Positions 1 to 10,859 are shown, numbered from the stretch's first letter. The stretch is 64,000 nucleotides of DNA from Rhodamnia argentea (GCF_020921035.1 NC_063157.1:21345015-21409014); one strand, 5' to 3'. Notes: generated from the sequence alone by a model not told the origin. Numbers and translations: made by a program.

Positions 1-583
1 TATTAACCCTAAAGAAAAAAGGGACCCCAAACCTTGTGAACGATTTCAAGGCTGAAAACAATGTGCACCATGGTCATCCATGGGCTTGGTATCACGTTTT
101 CGTCGTTATGAAAAATCGAGGCGATGTCGTCATAATGGAGGTGTTTCGAAAAAATAAGTAAATTTCAGGATCCCTACATCCTAATTGCTACGGTTTCCAA
201 CGGTACGGTACGACACGAACCAAGAAAATGAAGGTTCTCTCGTTGCATCTTCATGTTGCGTGGGTGGAAGTCTCCATTTCTCTGCCTCTCCATTGCCCTG
301 ATTGATTACAAAGAGACAGAGAGAGAAAAGGAAGAAGATGGAGGAAGGTGGTTGCGGGACTCGCAAGAAAAGAGAGAAGAAAGTTGGGAGAACTGGTCGC
401 CGAGCTTATCCGTCAAAACGAAATTTAACCCCGAAGGTTCCGAAGGTGACGTCTCTCTCACGTTCTCCCTTCAATTAAATTGCAGCGAAGCAACACGGGA
501 AGCAAGCTAGCAAGTCCGTTCCTTCCCCCTACCCAAATACTTTGCGCTGAGAGAAATTTCCAAGTTTCATCATCGATTCCGGA
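1..583. other. Upstream region of the first TIR gene; no gene seen
   Basis: I recognise no conserved protein or repeat here. The last stretch, about 500-583, is probably the 5' untranslated leader of the TIR gene that starts at 584. Short open frames on both strands are low-complexity and look like chance. Confidence 0.4.
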
Positions 584-1458
584 ATGGGTTCAGAGGAACG
601 GTCGAAGCACGACGTGTTCGTGAACTTCCGAGGCCCGGACGTTCGCGAGGGGTTCCTCAAGAATCTCCACAAGGCTCTGCTTCGGAGCGGCATCAAAGCC
701 TTCGTGGATAGCCAGGACCTCCACAAGGGTCAGAAGTTAACCCCGGCCCTCAGGAAGGCCATCGAGCGATCCCTTGTCGCCATTGTTGTCTTCTCCCGAG
801 ACTACGCCTCCTCCGAATGGTGCCTGAACGAGCTGGTGAAGATCCTCGAGTGTAGCAAGCGCAAGGAGCAGATGGTCATCACCGTATTTCATGAAGTGGA
901 GCCGAGCCAAGTGAGGCGACGGGCAGGGTGCTATGAAGATGCCATGGCCAAGCATGAGCAGAGGCATGGCAAAGATCCGGACACGGTGGAGAAATGGAGG
1001 CATGCTCTTTTCATTGCTTCGAATTTCCCAGGATTGCATCTCCAGGACAGTTCGTAAGTTTCAGACACACCCTCTCTGGATTCTGCCCTTTTCCACGTAG
1101 GATCTCCATTCTTGTTTTGGTCTTTCTGATTGAAAGCTCCCCGATTTCTTGCCATTCTCAAATGGTCCGTCCGTTTTCAAATCGCAGGCTTGACTTCCTA
1201 TTTTTCTGCTTTCATTTGAACAGAAACGAAGCTAAGTTTATCAATGGAGTTGTTGGAGATGTCAAAGCTAAACTGCAACACCTTGAAGCCAAGAGAAAAA
1301 GTAAGAGCATTACCCCCAACCTCCATCATCGGCAAGTTATTCCTACTCCCCGATCTCTCCATACTTTTCCCCACGACCATTTCCAGACACCCTCCACTCA
1401 TCACGCAAGCTGGCAATCGCCTTCAATGCTTCCCAGCATCGCATTCCTGACACCGTAA
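584..1458 (+). CDS. TIR-domain protein, TIR-only (TX type), two exons
   Basis: This is a plant TIR domain of the kind found at the N terminus of TNL immune receptors, where TIRs act as NAD+-consuming enzymes and as oligomerisation modules. Proposed exons are 584-1053 (ends at a GTAAGT donor) and 1224-1458 (after a TTTGAACAG acceptor); they join in frame to about 234 aa. Visible motifs are HDVFVNFRGPD near residues 9-19, a DLHKGQ turn near 46-50, and the SSEWCLNEL block, whose Glu83 matches the catalytic glutamate of plant TIRs. The end of exon 1 has drifted from the usual ALREVGxLxGW pattern. Exon 2 starts with the typical NEAKFINGVVGDV segment that normally leads into NB-ARC, but no P-loop or NB-ARC follows before the next TIR copy. 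It may be a TIR-only signalling protein or a truncated TNL. A second donor (GTAAGA near 1300) could shorten exon 2. Confidence 0.8.
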
Positions 1459-3041
1459 ACCTCGCCGTTTCTGTCCCCGTCGGGGAATGGCTGCCCCCAA
1501 CGTATTCACAGCAGCTATTAATCTTTAACGACCGCCGACCATGTGCTTTGCTGCGTGTTTCCTGACGACCGTATGGGAGGAGAAAGTACCTTGCATGTAT
1601 AGAAAAGGAGTACTTTGCATGAATGAACGTAACTCATAAATTGGGTTTGTTCTGTAATTCGGATCCTCGAATCCGATCAATCGAGAATGTATCTTGAACT
1701 AGCTGTTCCTCTCTGTTTCCGCTGTATCTACCACTTGATGCTGCCACATAGTTTTCTTTTTTGCATGTTGCGTAGTGACTAATATGACTGTCACTTTTGG
1801 TTTCCCAAAATTTCTCAGAAGCAATGATACAGCAGACATATCTTGCTTTGATTTTCCACTTTTGGAAAAAAACTACGTAGAATTTTTACAATTTTTTTCC
1901 TTGTTTTTGGGGGATATTTAGGGACCCAAGGAGTGGGGGGTTGTCGCCGGCCTTTTTAGTTTCGCCAATACCCATGGAAATACTAGCAATCAGAAAATCT
2001 CTCCACACAAAATATGTTGCGGCTAGATAATCTAACACAGCTCTATTACAAATTCGCTTAGGACGTGAATCGAGCTCGTGATGGCATGAAACACATGTGA
2101 ACTAACACTAGTGGGCCAACCACCTCAATGGTTATTATTTCGCCTGGCAATTGACATCGATATAGGGCTTTGTTTCTGTAAATATTGGGGCTTCATACCT
2201 ATGTCTCTCAATATGATATTGTACATGGAAAAGGTCTCTATTCGATTCTGGCGATTCATGACACGTGGTACATCGAATATGATTCAATATTTCTGAGTCA
2301 ACACACGCGGTGCATCGTGGGAACGTGAGAAATCAAAGGGGTCCATGCCTTTCTTCTGATTTTTATTGAAAACGAGTTGACCTTTTCATTTTAGGAAAAG
2401 CAAAAAAAAAAAAAAAATAGCCCCTTTAAATTTGACATAACGCACAGACCAGAAAAAAAAAATCAACATAAAGTCGCAATGCCGTTACAAGATTCTTTTC
2501 ATTGAACCAAAATAGAAATAGCATTTTGTCCCTATTTTCTAGGTTTGACAACTATAAGCAAAGAAATGCAAACCACATCGTTGTAATCATTTAACTATAT
2601 CTTTATTTTTGTCTAATTTTTGGATACCTAATGAGTGAATATTTTATTTAATCTCTTCTTCTTTTTAGATGTCGATTGTCTTAATGAGGAGATTATCATC
2701 GGCAAATAAAATTTATGAGTTGAAGGGGAATGAATATGTGGTGAGGCTTTCTAATAACCATTTTAGTTTAGTTAATAGTAATTCTAATTTAAAAATATTA
2801 TTAATTGATTAACTATGTCTGTTGTTTCATTTGATTCTAGTTGGTTAGAACTTGGAGCAATTTTCATGGAAGATTGATGGCTGACAGAAGTTCTATAATT
2901 TATGTTTTGTGTCATGCATTTTGAACTTTGTTGTCGTTTAGCTTATTTTACGTGCTCATCTTTTATGGATTGTTGCTATTAACATATGAGAAACTTTTGT
3001 TTTTGTTATTACGTTCACTCTCATTTTGCTTAAATAAAATT

Positions 3042-3043
<2 letters not shown>
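1459..3043. other. AT-rich intergenic stretch; no gene recognised
   Basis: I find no NB-ARC, LRR or other conserved coding block, although this is where a full TNL would continue. The sequence is A/T-rich with homopolymer runs (around 2402-2418 and 2454-2462). Confidence 0.5.

Positions 3044-3084
<41 letters not shown>
3044..3084. repeat. (GA)n microsatellite
   Basis: An uninterrupted GA dinucleotide run of about 41 bp, directly visible. Confidence 0.95.
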
Positions 3085-3087
<3 letters not shown>

Positions 3088-3129
3088 GCTGGTTCTCGGA
3101 TACCCTGAAACTTGTGGCATGACAGTTTC

Positions 3130-3248
3130 TATATTTCAAGGTATGCGGGGTAGATTTTAGATTCCAATAAAATAAGGAATTATTCCGGCGGGTATGTTCC
3201 GGATTTCGGGTGAAACCTAGACGGAACCCGAAACTACTCACCCCTAGA
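3130..3248. mobile_element. Possible remnant of a hAT-like miniature element
   Basis: The segment has inverted GGGTxx/xxACCC-type words (GGGTGAAACC, GGAACCCGAAAC) and ends in CTCACCCCTAG. It resembles the CAGGGGTGTCAA-type ends of the better preserved elements at 5955 and 13710. No target duplication was found, so this call is weak. Confidence 0.3.
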
Positions 3249-3299
3249 AAATGCCATGAGTTCGTTCATTGAGAGTGATTCGAAGTTAAGGAGGCGCTT

Positions 3300-3610
3300 T
3301 ACTTTTCTTTTTCTTCGTTCATTCCCTTTTCGCAACTCTCTTTAATAAGTTAATTAGTCCAATCACGCTCAAGGTAGGAAGATTTCTAATGTCTAAATTG
3401 CTATTTCGGAGGACCAATCCAAGGACGACATGTTCTTGAGCTATAATCGACGCGAAATCGATGCCGGTCCAGCACGACGTCTGGCATCGGATTGGCATCA
3501 AGTGCCGAAAATATAGCGAGGATCTTGATGGGGTGGAGAGATGGCCCCCGCGGTCGAAAAGGCCTTCAAAGGTTCTCAAATTGCCACCATCGTCTTCGTC
3601 GCCGTCTAGG
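3300..3610 (+). pseudogene. Decayed TIR-domain copy related to the 8206 gene
   Basis: The sequence aligns by eye with the start of the TIR gene at 8206. Both share TTTCGCAACT in the leader, an AGGAAGATTT block just before the start, TTCGGAGGA, TTCTTGAGCTATAATCGA, a GGCATCAA block, TATAGCGA-GATCT and CCCCCGCGG. The codon that aligns with the start is TTG rather than ATG. A segment of about 45 bp after the CGAxGCCGG block is missing (the residues between the first strand and helix), further small indels break the frame, and similarity stops around 3610, before the catalytic SCLSEL block. This is a host TIR gene fragment in the same orientation as its two neighbours, so it reads as a local duplication that decayed. 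Confidence 0.75.
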
Positions 3611-4475
3611 ACTAAGTTCAGGGACTTAAAGGCTGATTTACCTTTTGTTGGAAAATTTCTAAAGAATGAATATCCCGATCATACGTTATCAAACAAATTC
3701 AAGTATAATCAGAATCGAATGCGAAAATGTAAATAATCTGTACTTACCTCCAGCCATTGATGGAAACGATTGACAAATCGGAATTCGCGGAGCATTAAAC
3801 GATCAACGATGGGTCCTTCTAGCCAATTATCCTTTTTATACGAGGGTGTGTGTTTTTTGTAGAAACGTATGTTATATATGTATGTTAGAATAAAAAACTG
3901 ACGATCAAGGATTTGGCTTAGATGACTCTTTTATATTTTCCCCTTCGCACCCTTTCGGATAACGTTGTTCATCAAGACGTTACCGTAACTTTTGGGCTTC
4001 GTGACTCTTGGGCGAGAATAATTATCACTCAAGTTAATGCGATCAATGAACGTTAATGAAATAATCAAATGAAGAATCAAATGTGGGATCATATTATCTA
4101 CAAAATATTATAATACCTTTGGGATGTTGGTTTTTCATGAGCTCCAGACGTAGTCAAATGGGTTGATTTTGCTGCATCGCTGATGGAACCACCCGAAGAA
4201 GACGTGCCAAAACATACCATTATTTATATTTGCATATTCCGCCCGCTTGTGTGGGGACATCGTAGACTTTGCAAGTCTCCCCTAATGTAAGCTTCTTGCC
4301 GCCGGCTTGGGTTAGGAGACAACATCGGGTGTTCGTGCCAACTCATCTCTGTGACAATCCATACAAAAAGTGACACGTGCTCTTTGCGGGTCCCGCTGTC
4401 AGCAAGTTTTCAGAACCTTCTGGTCTCCTTCTCCGTGAAGACGACGTGATCTCTTCCCTCAATGAACGACGAAGG
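3611..4475. other. Intergenic; no gene recognised
   Basis: No conserved coding block or clear repeat was seen. Open frames here do not resemble any family I know. Confidence 0.4.
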
Positions 4476-4516
4476 CTGACTCTCTCACTCTCTCACTCTC
4501 TCTCTCTCTCTCTCTC
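4476..4516. repeat. CT-rich microsatellite
   Basis: Imperfect (CT)n with CTCTCACTCTCT interruptions, followed by a pure CT run. Confidence 0.9.
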
Positions 4517-4729
4517 GATCTCGATCGAGCGCCTCGGCCAAGAGCCCCACCAGAAGCAGCTGCTGGGTCCTGCTCAGATCTGCCTCCGCCAAGAGAAGAC
4601 CCGTCGGACTCAACTGTCCGGTTCCGAGCTCAAATCTGCCTCCGTAGTCACCTCCCTCGAACCTTGCCGGTTGTAGATGCTGGTCCCAACCCCCTCCGCC
4701 TCAGCCTTTACAAATAGCCTTATCGGTCT

Positions 4730-4870
4730 CAATTGCTGGGTCGGGTCAAGTTTGGATCGGATCATAAATAGTCCGACTCAAATTGACTCATTAACCCATT
4801 TATACGTAGTGTAAATTTTTTTATCCATACCCGATCCGACCCATATTACTTAAACACTTCTAAATTGAAT
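4730..4870. mobile_element. Fragment of a GGGTCGGGTC-type non-autonomous DNA transposon
   Basis: GGGTCGGGTCAAG near 4737 faces ACCCGATCCGACCC near 4829 in opposite orientation, with AT-rich sequence between. This is the internal pattern of hAT-like miniature elements also seen at 5955, 10129 and 12400. The ends are not resolved. Confidence 0.4.
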
Positions 4871-5360
4871 CCAATCTAAGAAAATTTATTTCTTATACAT
4901 TTTTAAAAAAATTACATTATCAAATCATTATGGACAATTTTTATATTTCTCATAATTTTTATAATTTTAAAACAAAAAATTGAGCTTTTTATTTTTATTT
5001 CTTTTAATAATATGATTTCTTATTCTTTATTTTCTTCGAAGACTGGCAAGCGTCGCAGGCCAACCCTCGCCGATGACAGGCCATAGGCGAGAAAAACGTG
5101 TGTATTCTAATTTCTATCACAAGCGCGAGATTATGCTCCGAAGACGTTGGAGAGGAGAAGGATCGTGAGATTGGAGTCCTCGGAGCCAACAACGTAGGCA
5201 TTGAGGCCGCCCAGTTGCTCACGCATCCCGCTCCGCTACTCGGATCGAGGACCGAAGGGTTTCTGCAGCACTATGGACCACATATTGCTATGAGCAAGAA
5301 CTTTCTTCCCTCTGATGATCGACGATTAACGAGAGGAGAAGGCGAGGGGACATGCAAATA

Positions 5361-5361
<1 letters not shown>

Positions 5362-5397
<36 letters not shown>
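5362..5397. repeat. (AAG)n microsatellite
   Basis: Twelve consecutive AAG units. They create the poly-lysine tail of an open frame on the + strand that I do not consider a gene. Confidence 0.95.
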
Positions 5398-5398
<1 letters not shown>

Positions 5399-5946
5399 GG
5401 CGTTCGAGTGAAGCAATTCACATAAGTGGAACGATTTCGTTCTCTTATTTTACATCACCAGGGCCGTCAAGACCGGCTATTTCGATCTTAGTTTACTTCT
5501 AATCGGAGGCTGTCCGATATATAATTTTCAATATGGAATATTAGCCAAACGGTATGTTTTAACTTGATAATTGAGAAAGCTGTAGGAACCAAAAGGGTTG
5601 TGAAAATTTAGAGGATTGATGGGGGGAACACACAAATACAAATGAGAGCGTATAATACTTAAAATACCTATTGCAAAGGCAAAACACAAAGAAAAATACA
5701 AGCTTTGCGCTATATGCTTGTTCTCACAAAAACAACTCTCAATTGTCTCTACATCTCTATATGCTTCAAGACCCCACACGCAACAAGCTTTCGCTCCAAT
5801 CCTTTCAATTTTTCCGATTTTATGTTTTTTTTTTCACAACCGCCATTATCAAATACAACTTATCTTCCAAAATAAATTTTATTATTTCAAACAAAAGCTA
5901 GAGAAATTGCAACATTTCAACTCAAATTTGCCTACATCATCTCGTC

Positions 5947-6326
5947 AATCCGGGCAAGGGTGTCAAAAAAGACCGTCCCAGACGGGCCGGCCTAGTTCAA
6001 AAATTCACTTAACTTTTTAGCCTTTTTTCTGGCCGGGTTTGGTACTCAGGTGGCCCCGGGCCGGCCCGCCGTCTAACTTTTTTTAACACCAATGTTTTCT
6101 TTTTAATTTAATTTAATTTATTTTTTTCTTTTTATATTCTTTCATTTGATGGATTTGTTAATTGATTTTGATTCCAAAAAAAGAAGAAAAAAAGAACCAG
6201 CACTGAATCCGACCCGACTAGACCCGAGTTGGGTCGGGTCGAGCTCGGTATTGTTACGTTTAGGGCCGGCTCGGGCCAGGCCAAGAACCCGGCTCGACCC
6301 GACCCATTGACACCCCTAAATCTGGG
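5947..6326. mobile_element. hAT-like miniature transposon with 8-bp target duplication
   Basis: The element spans 5955-6318 (364 bp). Its left end CAAGGGTGTCAA and right end TTGACACCCCTA are inverted copies of the CAGGGGTGTCAA type typical of plant hAT (Ac/Ds-like) miniature elements. It is flanked by AATCCGGG (5947-5954) and AATCTGGG (6319-6326), a 7/8 match of the size hAT elements duplicate. Subterminal GGGCCGG and CCCGACCC words are abundant. It has no coding capacity. Confidence 0.85.
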
Positions 6327-6539
6327 TACGTTGCTATCTGAATCCTCCGGCAACACCCTCGCCGCCTTTGTGCACCGGAGGCCGATTGCCATGAAAATGA
6401 CCAACACAAGCGAGGTGCTGGAGGCCGAGCATTGCTGAAGTCTGAGAGCCGCCGTTGCTAGCGAGGGCGCTCGCAGATTGCTAGGGAGACAGACCGCGGG
6501 CGAGGGTCGGCCGACAACCTCACCGGGCTTCGTAGGAGA

Positions 6540-6800
6540 ATAAATAGATAAAATAATATAGTATAATATAAAAATAAAAAGAAAAGTTAAAGAAAGGGGA
6601 AAAATGAAAGAAAGGGTAGAGGCATCTTAAGTGGGTTGTAAATAGGTCCACAATGGACCCATTTATGACCCACTTATATTGGCTTCTTAAATGGGTTGTT
6701 TTATATGTTAACTTGCTAAGTTTGTTATGACCCATGCCAATGCTTGAGGGTTATTAAATGGGTTTTAGACCCATTTTGACAGGTATAATCAAAATCTAGT
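6540..6800. mobile_element. Degenerate repeat with GGGTTGTAAAT/ACCCATTTATGACCC words
   Basis: TGGGTTGTAAATAGG, TGGACCCATTTATGACCC, AAATGGGTTGTTTTAT and a final GACCCATTTTGACAGG repeat in both orientations. This looks like an old relative of the GGGTCGGGTC miniature elements. No target duplication was found. Confidence 0.35.
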
Positions 6801-7261
6801 CAAGAGCCTGGTGAAGATCTACGAGTGTTTTGTAGCCAAGAGAAAAACAAAATCAGATTTGTGTATCACTTTGTGAGATCGAGAGATTGTATCAAGACCA
6901 ATTGCGAGGGCCAACCACTTCATGAGTTGTGTGAGTTACTAAGTGTAATTGGTGGTTGTGAAACACCGAGAAAACTTGAATGATTCTAGTACGGTTGTAA
7001 TTTTCATTCTATCGCTCAATCTATAGTCGAGTCTTATGCTGCCTCTCCTATGGAGTACGTCATATAGACCAAGCCATGTAAATGTAATGTTAGCCTACAG
7101 GAGATTCTTGTGTCATTCTTCATGTTTAGTAGGTCGGACTCACACTGATCGAACTACATATATGTGGTTTGGTTTATAGTAGAGTCCTATACTGCTCTTC
7201 TTGTGGAGTAGGTGACATCGACCAAATCTTGTAAAAGTAGAGTGCGATTTATTTTCCATGG

Positions 7262-7990
7262 GACTTGTTTACTAAAAATCTTAAAACTTGTCACGAAAGT
7301 GCAATTGAGTCATAAAACTTGCAAAAAGTGTGATCAAGTCCCAAAACTTGTCAAATTGGTGTGATTGAGTTCTTCTATTAATCCATCCAACATGATTAAC
7401 GGAAAATGCTGATGTTGCTTTTTTTTTTTTTTTAATATTTCTCTCTCCCACGTAACAATACCGTGACTAAATCATGAAACATAATGCTAAAACAATGTTG
7501 TTTTGGTCAAAATCTAATTTTTAATATGACTTCTATTTAATTTCAAATTAAAATAATAAAATAAAATAAAAATAAAAAGGAGGAGGAGGAGCAACTGGAC
7601 ATTGAGGGCTGCAATCCTTGCCGCCACACTCGCCCACCCTCGCCGAGAGGGTGGGGAATGGCCGGCAACCCCCGCCGGCCTTCTCGACGAGGGTGGGTGG
7701 TGGCGGCGGCCAGCCCTTGCTGCCTGCTCCTCCTCAATTTTTTTTCTAAAATTTAGCTTACTTTGTAGATTCAATCTCTATTAAAAACCAGATTTAGATC
7801 AAGACGACGTCGTTTTAGTTAGTCGTCGCCACGCATGAGAGAGAAATATTTAAGACAAACAGAAAAAGTCATCCCAAGATTTTTTGTTAGCAAAGTTGGA
7901 CGGAATTAATGGAAAGACTTTTGCTTGTGTTTGATCACTTTGATCCTTTTTCCAAATATCAGGGTTTCATTCGTCAACAGAAGTCCCTAT
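7262..7990. mobile_element. Non-autonomous element with AT-rich arms and a palindromic GC-rich core
   Basis: The left arm has repeated AAAACTTG / GTGxxATTGAGTC units (7275-7370). The right arm ends in a GTTTGATCACTTTGATCC block. Between them, 7579-7735 is GC-rich and self-complementary: the CACTCGCCCACCCTCGCCGAG arm (about 7627-7646) pairs with CTCGACGAGGGTGGGTGG (about 7683-7700), and flanking GAGGAGGAGCAxx pairs with TGCTCCTCCTC. Open frames on both strands of the core are by-products of the palindrome. The family is not identified. Confidence 0.5.
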
Positions 7991-8205
7991 TTTGAATAAT
8001 GGTAGATCTTGATGGTTATATTCCAGGAGCAGGGTTTCCTGGCAGGCTCCAGAGGTGGCGGGACAATGTGGTTTATGGTCTGTGAGAGTCGAGTCAAGTC
8101 AAGGACGCGGTTCCATCTTTTTCTTCCGTTTCGCAACTTGCCAATCGCCCTTCAATGAGTTAAGTAGAACACCCACGCTCGAGATAGGAAGATTTAGGTG
8201 TCCGA

Positions 8206-9130
8206 ATGGCCACTTCGGAGGAACAATTCGAGTATGACGTGTTCCTGAGCTATAATCGAAGCGAACGTGACGCCGGCAGCTTCTTCCCGCAGCATCTGCA
8301 CGACGTCTTGAATCAGAACGGCATCAAATCCTACAAATACAGCGAAGATCTCGAGCAGGGTGAGGAAATAGCCCCCGCGGTTGTTGAGGCCATCAAAGCT
8401 TCCCGAATTTTCGTCGTCATCTTGTCGAGACGCTACGCTTCTTCGGCATCGTGTTTGAGCGAGTTGGTCAAAATCCTAGAGCAGGACAACCTGATCGGGA
8501 AAAGGGTGATGCCTTTGTTTTACGGAGTGGAGCCGGCCTGCGTCCGGAGACAGAGAGAGAGCTACCATGAAGCAATGGCGGAGCACGAGAGCCGGTACGG
8601 GAGTGGCTCGGATAAGGTGAGGCGATGGAGAGAAGCTCTTGGGGAAGTCGGAGAACTGCGGGGGTGGATTCTCCCCCTCAATCAGTATGTTTGATCCATC
8701 CGTTCCTTTGTTTTTTTTTTTTTTGTTCCATAGAATTAAAGCGGCACCGCACTTGTTAACACAGCGAATATGTTTCGATTTAATGCTCAAATGTTTTCCA
8801 AAGGAATAAGGTGCACTTTGGGTTTTGAACAGAGGCGAAGCAGAGTCTATTCAACGAGTTGCCGAGGATATCGGAATAACGCTCCAGCAACTGAACGCCC
8901 CGACCGCCCTGGAAGCGAGTCCTACGAGCCCAAAATGGGCCGGAGTCATCTGGAAATTGACGGTGGGTGCACCGTTGATTTTCGCCCTACCCCTTCTAAT
9001 GGTAGCGAGCGGGGGTGTTCGCGAATTGCCCATCGGTGTGGTGATTTTTGCTGTCTCTTTTTGTGCTTTCGTGTACCTCGTATTTGCCACGATAATTCTT
9101 CACAGTAGCAAAGGACAGAACACTGCCTAA
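8206..9130 (+). CDS. TIR-domain protein with C-terminal two-helix membrane hairpin
   Basis: Two exons join in frame: 8206-8684 (donor GTATGT) and 8833-9130 (after a TTTTGAACAG acceptor), giving about 258 aa. Residues 9-150 are a TIR domain, with YDVFLSYNRSE near the start, YSEDLEQGEEIAP in the middle, and SCLSEL, whose Glu86 corresponds to the catalytic glutamate; the usual Trp of WCLxEL is Ser here. The exon-1 end GEVGELRGW is the canonical alphaE region, and exon 2 opens with the usual GEAESIQRV segment. Instead of NB-ARC, exon 2 then encodes two hydrophobic stretches, about residues 199-222 (WKLTVGAPLIFALPLLMV...) and 226-249 (PIGVVIFAVSFCAFVYLVF...), split by a short GGVREL turn, and ends in a short polar tail. 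This predicts a membrane-anchored TIR with both ends on the same side, presumably cytosolic. Family knowledge suggests NADase-type immune signalling; the membrane anchor is read from the sequence. Confidence 0.82.
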
Positions 9131-10128
9131 TCTCGATCCAGCGAGAATTCATCGGTGCCCGAGGATTTTGTCTCCGGCGTATCATGATGATCTTCATGTC
9201 TCGGTCGCAACTCCAACTTTTGCCTTGGCTGCCATGCTGTTTAAAGATCGCGTCCCTGAGATTTCTTCTATATTTGGCTTCGAAGTTGGTTTTCTTTGTC
9301 TCTGTGTTCTATAATTTTCGTGTCTTATTTATTTTGCCCTCATGAGTCGGGGCATTATGGATTATTTTTAATCTCGCTCCTCTAATTACGGTTGGCAAAA
9401 TAGTCATGTTTTAAGTGAGTTGCCTAAAATTTCAAAGAAACAGGCTCAAATGAGTCCATGAAATAAATGTTTTAACTCCACATTTTTGCAGCATAATCAC
9501 CCATTCAAATCCCAGCATTCTCTTGCTGTGTTTGGTCCGGCTTTGGGGGAAGATCTTTGGGAGAACGCAACGACTTTCGATTAAATGGGTTTTCCGAAAT
9601 GCAAACGATATTTGGCAAATCGTATTCAAAAGTGCTTTGGTATCAATTTTGTGTTTAAATGATGTTCGGGAAAACTAGACTTGTAAAAAAACTTAGGTGT
9701 ATATTTTAAATGCATAAAAAAAAAACGAAAGAAAATTAACTTACGACGCTAGTGATGGTCTAACGCTGGCGAGGCAAATTCGGCACCGGCGGACATTGCC
9801 TGAGGCTCACCGGTGATATTACGCAAGGTGAAAATCACGAGGGTAAAACTAGAATTTCGAATGTCTAGCAAGGGCAAAGTTGGAAAGAAAAAAAAATGCA
9901 TGAGCATTCCACAAATGCTAAGAGCCCCAAAGCTATGTAGGACTTACATTGGGGTAAGGAACTGTAGAAGACTTTGGGAATACAATGCCTTTGCCCCAAA
10001 GCTCTCCAGCGTATATTTTGAAAGAGTTTTTCTTACGCGGGATTCATTAATTGAGATTGAAAATTACCGTTTGCGGGGTTGGTCTAGTAAGATAAGATAT
10101 AAAAATTCTTAATTAGTCTAGTATGAGG
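9131..10128. other. Intergenic, probably transposon-derived
   Basis: Around 9535-9560 is a TTTGGTCCGGCTTTGGGG motif and around 9930-10010 are CCCCAAAGCT words in both orientations, suggesting an old inverted-repeat element. No gene was recognised. Confidence 0.3.
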
Positions 10129-10300
10129 TCGACTAGCATGGGCCGAATAGAACCCGGCATCAAAAAAGATGGATTCTAAATAAACAGGCCTCCCAAGTAA
10201 GTATGCCTGGGTCGGATAACAAATGTTCTGACCTCAAATTGACCCATTTATATGCAATAAAGATTAGCCTCCCATATCTGACGTTACTTGTGATCTATTT
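10129..10300. mobile_element. Fragment of a GGGTCGG-type miniature element
   Basis: AGCATGGGCCGAATAGAACCCGG, CCTGGGTCGGATAAC and AAATTGACCCATTTATATGC match the internal words of the 4730 and 12400 fragments. The ends are not resolved. Confidence 0.35.
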
Positions 10301-10832
10301 TTTTGTAATGTTTATCCTTTAATTATTACTTTTGAAGAATCGGCAACTTTATAGATCGGCTCAACGACTTAGTGAGGAAACTGTTCATCTCGAAAAAAAA
10401 TATTGGAATAGTCTCGTCAAAAGATGACACATGATACGATTGGTCTCGTACATTAATTTTCCAAAATTGTGGGTACACAAACCTAGACCAATTACCTATT
10501 TCCTTTCCAATTGGCATTTCCAACTTACCAAAAAAAAACAACGACAAAAAAAAAAAAAAAACCCCCAAGAGGTGTTTTGGAGAAGTGGCATTCAATTGCA
10601 ATGTCGTTATCATTTTTGCAAACACAAAATTCTCCGCAACTGATCGAATTGGTCATAAAACGGTTGGCGGAAAGAAATCACAAACGGTTGGCTTTCACGT
10701 TAACTTCGCACAGAAGGTCGACACTTCTCGTACTTTTGTCCTTTTCACACGAGAGGTGTTCACTATTCATGTCCATTTTATTCCTGGGTCTTCTAGCTTT
10801 GGTCCATTAGTAGATACCCGTGCCATTGACGA

Positions 10833-10859
10833 CTCTCTCTCTCTCTCTCTCTCTCTCTC
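10833..10859. repeat. (CT)n microsatellite
   Basis: An uninterrupted CT dinucleotide run. Confidence 0.95.

Noticed and set aside
1459-3240. Possible NB-ARC/LRR continuation of the first TIR gene
   Set aside because: No P-loop (GxGGxGKTT), RNBS, GLPL or MHD motif was found in any frame; the stretch is AT-rich.
4377-4676. 99-codon open frame with Leu/Ser repeats
   Set aside because: The frame runs through a CT microsatellite; composition is explained by the repeat.
5098-5502. 134-codon open frame on the + strand
   Set aside because: It ends in a lysine run encoded by the (AAG)n microsatellite, has no domain and lies amid transposon remnants.
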